Part shown: positions 49,338-58,177 of the stretch, piece by piece
Position numbering within the stretch: the stretch's first letter is position 1
How the letters are laid out: every line of letters begins with the position of its first letter
Assembly: GCA_019671005.1 (NCBI GenBank)
Contig: CM033752.1
Location: 19,042,969 to 19,106,968, forward strand
Reading direction: 5' to 3'
Source of the DNA: Hibiscus mutabilis
Lineage: Eukaryota; Streptophyta; Magnoliopsida; Malvales; Malvaceae
DNA length: 64,000 nt
Notes under the pieces: generated by a model
Database searches by the model: none
The model's input: the letters and a program-made list of their open reading frames with translations, nothing else
Told to the model about the DNA's origin: nothing
Translations under genes and position numbers: made by a program

Positions 49338-51880
49338 TCTCATTGTTGTTGTATGGAATCCCCTTCGCGTAATATCTCTCATCGACGATCATCCTCTCTT
49401 TTTTCTCATTGCTAATCGTTCATCGTTCGACCTCGATGCTGTTAGTGGTGCGATGGTGATATGGACAGTGGGTTGGAAGGGCGACTGTTGACATGAAAGT
49501 GAAAGAGTGATGATTTGAGTTTTCTTAAGAAAAATGAAAGTTACGGATTTTGTAAGAAGTTTTTGAATTTATGATTTTTTAAAAAAATTAAATGATATTA
49601 AAAAATAAATTATGTGTCATGTAATGATTGGATGATAATTTGTTAACGATCATCGACAAATTAATCTTAAAATATTAATGGAATGTATATAGTATAAGTA
49701 TATAGAAAGCCGTTTAAATCTAAACCAATCAATATCATTATATTATAAATATTTATAATTAATTTTGAACAAAAACTCGAACATCTTGAATTTCATAAAA
49801 TCAATTCGAATTAATTTTTTAAAATAAAGCTTGAATGATAAAATATGACTTGTCAACCCGACGAAATCAAAATATTTCAACTCAATTGAATACTCACTAC
49901 TAGATACGATAGTTTAAAAAACGTAAAACTACGAGTTTTATATTTATTACGAGTAGATCTCTTCCTATATAATTAAGGGCGTTCAAATTTGGGTACCCGA
50001 GGTATCATGTACCCGGATCACCAGGTAGTATATTTGTCAGCCCGTGTCACGACCCATGTCTATCAGGTACCCGCAAAAATTTGTGCACCTATAAAATCGG
50101 GTAATAGGGTACCCGATTCATTTTTTTATTTTTTAAAAATAGCATAAAAAATATAAAATTTAAAAGTTCATAATACATAATCAAAATATAAAAATTTGTG
50201 TTTTGAAGTTAGTTTTAAGTCGATATATATATTAAAGTCCACCAAAATAAGACATTAAAAGTACTAATATCGATTGTGATTTTTTCCTTCGAATCTCATA
50301 TTGAAAATTAGAATAAATATTTTTAAAGAAATTTAAACTTAAACATATAAATAATTTAGGTATTTAAATTTAGTTCTAGGGTAAAAGTATTAAGGATCTT
50401 AAAATAAAAATATAATTTAAAATTAAAAAATTTATTAAAAGTATTGGGTTGAGTATCTGGTTAGAAATTTTTTTGGCCCATACCCGGCCTGAGTACTCCG
50501 GGTAAAATAATTGTTCGGGTATTTTTTTAAAAAATATCTGATTTTAATGATTTGAGTTAGTAGGTCAACGAACTGATCATCCAAGACGAGTATTTTTTAG
50601 CATCCGTGTATATAATATATATGAAACAATATTCAGTTACACTTATACACTTTCAGAACTTTTCCCTATAATTGATATTTTGTAAATTCAATTGTTGAAT
50701 TTATCCATATAATTTTATTTATCATGCATGAAAAATTTTAAATTAATTTGATCCGTATAATATCGATCCAAACTAACTACATTATTAATATATATTAACG
50801 ATAATAGAATTTTATATAAAATAATTAATTAATTTTTTTACTTATTTAAAAATATAAAATATAGAACATGAAGTTTAAGGATTAAATGGTTAAAATATTA
50901 AATGTAGAAAAAATATAAGAGTAGAAAATTCACTCACTTAATTTTATAATAATTTATTATATATATAATTATAGATGATATTGAAAAGAAAGGGATGATG
51001 ACTTGAATTGAATGAGGACAAAGAGTAGCAGATTGATAGGCCCTTTGTGCAGGAAGAAAGGAACAGATAGTTCAGAAGACCATTTCTACCATTCACCCAC
51101 TTCAGTTTTCTCTCTTTTTTTTTCTTTTTATCGTTGTTTTCAGTTGTTTTTATTATAAATAAAAATTAAAGAAGTAATACATATTAAAATAATAATAGTT
51201 GAAATAAAAGGAGATATTTTAAATTTTTCTTTCTTTCTGAAAAAAAAAAGTGAGATTGTATGGTTGGTGGGTCAAAATCGAAAGGATGTATAAAATGATG
51301 AGATGGGAGTGGGACTAATGGGTTCTTTTTCATTTCATTTGTAGTGTTTTTATTATGTGAGCTGTGAGTGCTTTTCTCTTTGGAAGATGCCAAATGCTTA
51401 TTGTATTTATTGTTTTTGTTTGATTTCTTTTTTTTTTTGAAATGTGAATTAGAAAGTTTCATTAAGTTGTCACAAATATTGGGTAGGGTGCTGATGGGTT
51501 TCCAATTCTTAAGGCATTTTGGGGATTGGTATTTGTAAATTGAATGCTAAAGTTTTGAAAAGAATGAAAGGAATGATGGTTTTATTTTCTCTTGTTTTTA
51601 ATAGGTTTAAGAAAAAAAACTTAAATTATGTTTTTCATATTTAAATTATTATTATTTAAATAATTAAACTATTATTTCGAAACTATTTAAATATTTCAAT
51701 TATTTTTTATCAAAATAAACACATAAATAGTTTTATTTAAAAGAGGAAATAATCAAGATTACAGTGAGAGTTTAAACCATAATCGTTAACTAAATGCATA
51801 TTTTGGCAATTTCCTATATACCCAAAAGAAACTAGCTACTTGAGATCATACAATGACCACATAGAGAGATAAAAAATGAA
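49338..51880. other. A/T-rich flank between elements A and D
   Basis: No gene is supported. 49680-49930 and 49978-50600 resemble short non-autonomous DNA elements. The second has several GGGTACCCG-type words (49998, 50014, 50074, 50108) and a counterpart near 50480-50520, but no clean TSD was seen. 51000-51600 has low-complexity purine and pyrimidine tracts. Part of the right side may belong to the element D LTR, whose left end I could not place. Confidence 0.4.
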
Positions 51881-52528
51881 AATCTTTTGTTTTTTTCTAG
51901 ATCTAGGAAAATAAGAGAAGTTTGAGATAAAATCGAGGGGAGAACTACCTTTAAGAGCGTTTGCTGAGCCTCCTCACATCGTTTTCATGCCCTCCGATGA
52001 GGCGACAATTTTCATTGCTGATGATGACGACTTGAGGCTGAGTCAAGGTGGTCGACTGGGCTAAGAAGAGGATTATTTGAGAGCTCTCTTAGTTTTTTTT
52101 TAAAATTTAGAATTGAAAATGATTTTTTGTTTAAAAGGGGTATTTATAGAGTCCCTACAATGGCACCATTTTGTGCCCTTGTTGGAATGAAATGGAAAAA
52201 TCATAGTTTTAGTCCTTTAGCTTTTAATTTATATTTAATTTTATCCTTTCTAACATTTATTTTATTATAATTATGGTTTCTGATTTATTCATTTTTTCCA
52301 TTTCAGTCACTGATCTTTTATTTATTTATTTATTTATTATTATTAACTTATATATATAATATGCTATACATATATATCTGTATATATAGATATTTTTCTC
52401 TTTTCTTTTCGAATATAATATTTAATTTATGAAAATTGTCCATATATATGTAATGTGTACATGAAAATTAAAGTGGTTTACATTTGTACGTGTTTGTATA
52501 TATGTGAAGAAAATATACATATAGTATA

Positions 52529-52690
52529 TTTTTTGACAAATTCTAATCTTAATCCTACTTAGAGGGGAGGGAAAGGGAAAACTCTAGGGGAAAGAAGGGG
52601 GTGCTCCTACCGGGTCTAGAACCCATGACCTAAGTGAATGTGAGGGAACAAAAATGAGCAGCTTGGCCAACCGGCCAAATGTGCTTGCCC
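52529..52690 (-). mobile_element. tRNA-derived SINE with 11-bp TSD
   Basis: The element is bounded by perfect direct repeats CATATAGTATA (52518-52528 and 52691-52701). On the minus strand it starts GGGGCAAGCAC, has an A-box-like TTGGCCAAGCTGC, then a B-box-like GGTTCTAGACC about 40 bases on, and ends in an A run (complement of 52529-52534). At 162 bp, these are the marks of a pol III-driven SINE copied by LINE machinery. It sits inside the LTR region of element D. Confidence 0.85.
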
Positions 52691-52869
52691 CATATAGTAT
52701 AATTTTAAATCATTAATATATAGAGAGAGAGTATTAGTATTTTATTTACTTTTATACTTCTATACATTTATTTTTCTTAATTGCATACTTTATTTAAACC
52801 GGTTACTTTATATAATTCCATATTTAATTTTATATACATATACCATGTATTTATATTTATTTTTACCTT

Positions 52870-53165
52870 TTATTTGGATTCTCGATAAAATCTTGTTTCA
52901 AGCTTAAAGTGGCGCGGTTTTCTCGCTAATCCTAAATACAAAAATATTATTTTAACTAAAATACTTTATCCGGGATTCTCGACAAAATCATGTATGAGCT
53001 TAAAGATGTGTGATTGTTTTTCTCGACAATCCTAAATAAAAATACCTTAGCCAAATCGTAATATTTGAGACGATATTCCTTTATTTGGGAATTTCGAGAA
53101 AATCGTTTCTCAAGCTTAAAGAGATGTAATTTTCTCGTTAATCCTAAATAAAGAAGTATTCGGTT
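52870..53165 (+). repeat. ~100-bp tandem repeats inside element D LTR
   Basis: Three units share a start of the GATTCTCGATAAAATC kind, then CAAGCTTAAAG, then TTTTCTCG and AATCCTAAATA, beginning near 52878, 52973 and 53090. They lie just upstream of the conserved U5 block. Confidence 0.7.
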
Positions 53166-53511
53166 AAATATATTTTGAATAAACAAATTTTAAACACTTA
53201 GGGATCTTCTTTTAAATCATATTTGAATTTTTAATCCCCACTATTAAGACACTACGTAATTGGCTAGGTACCAATTTTGGGCGTTGTAGGGGTTGTCATT
53301 CTTCCCCACACGTAATCGCTCCTGGACCGATATTATGGTTTTGTGGACCAAAACTCGTTATTTTAATAAATCAATAAAAAATGAACTTTATTAAAATAAC
53401 CAATTTTTCAGGTGATCCAATCTCACCTAAATTAAAAAGATTTGTGGCGACTCCGTTAAAATTAATTTTTGTAAAAAAACTCGTCAAGCTCAAGGGCCCA
53501 TTATTATAGCT

Positions 53512-53529
53512 TGGTGACTCTGCTGGGGA
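53512..53529 (+). other. element D primer-binding site
   Basis: TGGTGACTCTGCTGGGGA, three bases after the LTR end. It fixes the element orientation as plus. Confidence 0.8.
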
Positions 53530-53687
53530 ACTTTTTTGAGAGTCGAGCCACTAGTTGATTACCTTTTTTCTTAATAGCTGAAAATTACGAATTCGATTTA
53601 ATTTAATTTATGATAGATTTTTATAAAAGTTTTAATAAAATATGTTCTTATGGCTCTTTTACATATCATGAGCTCTGTCCCTTTTAA

Positions 53688-53935
53688 GTGGGAGTGAGAA
53701 GCTATTCCTTCGTGAGGTCTTCGCCTTAGTGCAGGATAGTGGATCGCTCTCGAGATATATTGATACATTTTTCTTCGTGAGGCTTTCATCTCCGTGCAAA
53801 CTTAGGGAAATGTATCCCTTGAATTGAACTTGCTAGCCTTAGTAAGCGACAACAAGGACGACTTAGGTACCTCCTTTAGAATCGAACCACATGTAGTGAG
53901 CCATAAGAGCCCACCCTTTAGAGCCATATCGAACC
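53688..53935 (+). other. element D leader
   Basis: Blocks AAGTGGGAGTGAGAAGC, TTCGTGAGG (twice), AGTAAGCGACAACAAGGACG and CCCTTTAGAGCCAT match the leader of element B in the same order. Non-coding. Confidence 0.6.
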
Positions 53936-55230
53936 TATGCTCGTTTAGAGGGTCATTTGATAAGTGCATAGTAGAGAAAGATTTAGTTTGTTTAATTTCT
54001 TTCAATTTATGCCCTTTACTTTTAGTATTATTTATTTTCTACAAAATGAAGCATGTAACTAGATACCATGCGGATATGGCTTATTTTTTGCAATAAAGTA
54101 TACAGGTAGAAAGCATGTTCGGGTAGAACCTACTTTTTTTCAAAACATGCAGGCAGAAAATATGATCGAGTATGTTTACTTATTCAAATAAAGCATGTTG
54201 ATTCTATACTTTTTTGTAATAAATTGTTGGTTATTTTATCTGTACTAACTTGCTTTATTTTGTTTTTGCATCGCATTAACATCATTTTGCATACATTTTG
54301 CATCATATTATAATGCACGATCATTTCTTAGTCGAGGTTTTAATTTTGAGAAAATATCGATCACAGTGATCATGGGGCATCTGAGTCAGCCAAGTCAGTA
54401 TCATTTTTTCACTCGAAGTAGAGCTAAAGAAATAAATGACAGTTTGACAAAACTTGAAAAAATTATGTAAAGATCAGAATAAGTAACCTTTGGGGAAATG
54501 CTTATTCCTTTTTAGAACATCTTTGTAGTTTAAATATCTTTTTGAGTAATGCTTGAAACCATCATTTTGCTTAATCCTGAAGGCAAAAAGAAATCTTTTG
54601 TAAAGGCATAGACTATTCGTTTTAATGCATTCTTACAAAAAAATTCTCAAGATTTAACTTATTCATGCATTTGTCATGTGCTTTTCTCCCGTACATATAT
54701 GTATATATATTTTTCAAGAGTAACATCGATTCCAAGCCGATGGTTGATTTCGAGAAACTATGTGCCTAGAGGAGATCAAAAGATGTGAAAATAAGGTGGA
54801 TGTGACCTATCTTCCAATCTACTCAGGTCAATAGAAGGCTATCTGAGTATGCTAGGGAGTGATGGAAATGTCCCAAACACAAATTTTGAGTGAATGTTTC
54901 CTCTCAAGCATTTTTGTCTAAGATTTTTGAATATCGTGTTAACTCCAAAAATCTATCCAATCAAAGACTAACTTCTTCGATGATATCTGTGTATGAGATG
55001 ATATTCGTCATTTCTCAACCAAAGATCACCACCACACTGGAGAAAGAGATAAGAAATGCTTGTTCGAGTAGAAGAATTTTTTTTGATCATATATGGAAAA
55101 CAATGTCCATCTAGGGGCATGAAATGAGATGATGCACATCAGATGCAAGCGATAATTTGTGCTTGAAGAAGTGTGCCAAATCAAATTTAGAGTGCTGAAC
55201 TAGGAATCAATAAAAAAAGAAAAAAAGAGA
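53936..55230 (+). other. element D non-coding interior
   Basis: No reading frame can be supported. 54880-55030 matches element B 20035-20190 (TGAGTGAATGTTTCCTCTCA in D against TGAGTGAGTTTCCTCTCAAA in B), so it belongs to the family's interior and is not host DNA. Confidence 0.5.
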
Positions 55231-55231
55231 A

Positions 55232-55544
55232 ACCAAGATAAAAACCTGAAAGGACACTTTAGGAAGAAACTTTTGAAAATATCTAGGGCGAAAACCTAAA
55301 AAATAGGAGTTTTAGGTTAAAAAAGAAAAATAAAGGCGTCAAATCAAAAAATGGAGCCTTCAAGGGAGAAAAATGCAAAATCTCTCATCCAAATGAATCA
55401 TGATTTGGAGGACTACTCATCTGCAAAATCGTAGAAGGCATTAATGTTCGGTCAGAGTACAAGTTTGTTTAAGCTGCAATTTTCCAAGGTAGAAGAAAGG
55501 AAATAAACTCTATGGTGAAAACCCGAAAATGAGCAGTCTAGAGT
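55232..55544 (+). repeat. element D hairpin cluster
   Basis: Four motifs at 55232-55263, 55283-55315, 55333-55360 and 55507-55544. The second has an inner stem CCTA/TAGG, the third outer arms AAGGC/GCCTT, and the fourth outer arms ACTCTA/TAGAGT around AAAACCCGAAAATGAG. The first is poorly paired. Confidence 0.6.
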
Positions 55545-56654
55545 GATCTAAAAAAATAAAAAGGAAAAAATATGCTTCTAAGCAAATTCAGATCAAGCAC
55601 TGCATAAATATCATTTCTTTCTTTATCGCGAGCCCTGGCTTACATTGTACGTCTCCAAAGACCATCTTAATCAAACATGGATATCTGAGTTGAAGGAGTT
55701 TGTCTTCAGACTACATTCTGCCTTATGGGGTTATCCTTTATTCAAAGATGTTGAAACTTCTAATGCTTGATCGACCATAAAAGAGGGAAGAATAAATGGG
55801 GGAGTTCGCGAGTCAAAGAGAGCTACCCAAATTGGTTAGAAATTAGGCATATGGGAAATAACCTTCTCGAAAGCCTAATAGCCTGGAAGGCACGTCACAT
55901 CCTCAGACATTGGTACAACATTCGAGGTCTTCTAGACATACGCTACACTTGGGATAACCTTCGGCAAGTGGGTTCAAATACGCTCTTGCGCATGATATAT
56001 GGGTCCCCTATTTTTTATTTATATGTGATTATTTCTTCACTCTGTAAAAAATCATATTTTTGAAAGAATAAATATTTTTTTCTCATTCATATAAGCATCT
56101 TGCATTGTTAAGAAACAAAAGATTTCTTGTATTACTCTTCATAGAGATTTAAAGTACATAGACCTAAGGCAAAAGTCTACTCAGATCAAAAGTTTGAAAC
56201 CTTCAAAGATATTCAATAAGAATGATATTTGAGCCCAAGAATAAATGGGACAACTGAGTTTCGACCAATGATAAAGCCAATTTCCCTTGAGAAGAAGAAA
56301 ATAGATGATGTCAAGGTCATTCAGCTCAAAATTTCAAATTCAGAAAATAATGAGGACAATGAAAATTTGGAGGCAAACTTTCACTGGGGCAAATTTGAAA
56401 AGAATGAAATCAAAAGATTAAACTGAGCCAGAAGAAGACTTTTGCAAGAATTTCATGCATCTCTATCCATCATGAGGGCATACATGAAAGCATATGCATC
56501 ATCACGTCATCAAACATGTTCATACATCATGACATCTAGTGTGTCATAAAAAGCATTCATAACATGAAAATTCCGACAAGAATTTCATGTATCTTTGCAT
56601 CATCATGAAAGCATGTGCATGCATGTCATTTGCATAAATACATTAGTGAAAAGT

Positions 56655-57189
56655 AAAGGTCTGCTTGGGGTTATAGAATCGAATGAGGCTGGAGGAAGAG
56701 CGATTGATTTCGCTTTGGATTTGGTGTTACATTCACAATGGCGTGTGAATAGCTCGATCATAATTGAATCAGACTCAGTTGTGTTCGTGTCTTAGGTTCT
56801 GCATCATGACAAGATACCTTGAAGGTTGGATTATTGGTTTTGTAAGATTGATGTGGCCTGTGATTCTTTACATTGTGTGTGTTTTCACAATATATATCGC
56901 GAGGCAAATAGTATAGCTAATGTGCTTGCGAAACGGGGTGTGGATCGTATTTCTTGGCTACGAATGGGTGTATGACATACATTTTGTAGAGGGCTAGTGG
57001 TTGTGTTTTGTGTTTTATACTCTGTTTGGGTATTTTTTTCTTCTCTTGTAGTGTTCACTATGGGTGGATTATCACGAGTATTCTTTTCCCCCATTTAGGA
57101 TTAGGGTTTTTTTAATGAGGCTTGTGATAATCCCAGATGTATGGTTTACCACAATTAATCATACATTTCATTTTTCGATCGAAAAAAAA
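56655..57189 (+). pseudogene. LINE 3' fragment with RNase H domain
   Basis: The frame from 56662 reads as the C-terminal RNase H-like domain of plant LINE ORF2. IIIESDSVVFV holds a catalytic-type Asp, and YREANSIANVLAKRG is the usual last motif. Two Trp codons have become stops (TAG at about 56794 and TGA at about 56819). A 3' UTR and an A run (57182-57189) follow. It is 5'-truncated. No TSD was found, perhaps because the insertion is in a repeat array. Confidence 0.75.
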
Positions 57190-57650
57190 TTCAATCCTTT
57201 CACGAGGATATTTTTCTTAAAACATGAATTTCTTAATTCCATTCTTTCATAAGGATACTTTTTTCTTAAAATAGGAATTTCTTAATTCCATTATTTCAAA
57301 ATGATACTTTTTCTCAAAACAAGAATTCCTTAATTCAACCTTCATAAGGACACTTTTTCTTAAAATTGGAATTTCTTAATTCTATCCTTTCAAACGATAC
57401 TTTTTTCTTAAAATGGGAGTTTCTTAATTCCTTCCTTTTATAAGTAACTTTTTCTCAAAACAAGAATTTTTTAATTCAACCCTTTCATAAGGATTTTTTC
57501 TCAAAATAGAAATTTCTTAGTTCAACCCTTTCTTAAGGACTTTTTCTCAAAACATGAATTTCTTAATTCAATATTTTCATAGAAATTTCATAATTAGATA
57601 TTTTCTCAAATATATTTTCTTAAATCAACTCTACCTTTTTAAAGATATTA
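57190..57650 (+). repeat. element D tandem array (~48-bp units)
   Basis: About nine or ten units read TTTCATAAGGACTTTTTCTC, then AAAACATGAATTTCTTAATTC, with loss of regularity after 57560. The place, between the coding-deleted interior and the PPT, is the same as the arrays in A, B and C, but the sequence is unrelated. Confidence 0.75.
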
Positions 57651-58160
57651 GATCCTTTCTCAAAGGACAAATAATTTACAAATCTAACATCTTCAAGCAG
57701 GAAAAAGCAGATCATCGTCAACAAATTCCAGCATCCTTGACATGAAGGAATAGAGCAAATATGAAAAATATTGTCCGACATCTTCAACCAAGGAGGAAAA
57801 GACAATCATTAACAAGATCCAATATCCTTGACAGGAAGGAGTGGATCAACCAAATCAAACATTTGAATCAAACCTTTCAGTTTTGTAATATTTTATAACT
57901 CACTTTGACTAAGCACTTTTTTTTAACTTTGGCAGGTCTTATCTCCCTAAAAGAATGACTAAGTAGATTGGTCGACCAAAGTCCACCACTCTCAAAGAAG
58001 AAGAGTAGCAAACCGATCAATAAGTTCTATATTCCTGAAGAAGATAAGACAAGAAGACTAACCAAAGAAAGAAGAGCTTTGTCAAGAAGTAAGAAGTTCA
58101 GCCAGACCAGATGAAATTGCTCTCTTATTTGTCGTTGCTCTATTGTCGTTGCACAACAAT
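57651..58160 (+). other. element D non-coding 3' end
   Basis: No gene. Two near-repeats of the word CATCTTCAA..AGGA..AAG..AGATCAT occur at 57687-57720 and 57778-57812. It leads into the PPT. Confidence 0.5.
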
Positions 58161-58177
58161 GAGCAAAGAGGGGTAGT
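58161..58177 (+). other. element D polypurine tract
   Basis: GAGCAAAGAGGGGTAGT differs by one base from the PPT of element B. The next base starts element E's LTR instead of an Ogre-type LTR. Confidence 0.8.

Larger units (their letters stand above)
51880..53508 (+). repeat. element D 5' LTR (left end uncertain)
   Basis: The right end is set by the PBS, 3 bases downstream as in B. It ends in TATA rather than ACA, probably a C-to-T change. The U5 block with GGTACCAATTTTGGGCGTTG (53266-53285) and a PBS-like TGGCGACTCC (53445-53454) match A-C. An antisense TATA (complement of 52143-52150) and the (TTTA) run at 52318-52340 are also present. Confidence 0.6.
51880..58177 (+). mobile_element. element D: second non-coding Ogre-related element, left end unresolved
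   Basis: An LTR end, PBS (53512-53529), leader, hairpins, tandem array and PPT (58161-58177) occur in the same order as in element B, and the interiors align in patches (54880-55030 with 20035-20190, and 55500-55830 with 20460-20830). There is no gag or pol. The 3' LTR is not seen, because element E begins right after the PPT. The LTR left edge may lie further left than given. A SINE and a LINE fragment are inserted. Confidence 0.75.

Noticed and set aside
51184..51462. Minus-strand frame rich in Lys, Asn and Ser
   Set aside because: Low-complexity A/T-rich DNA, with no domain, splice context or conservation visible.
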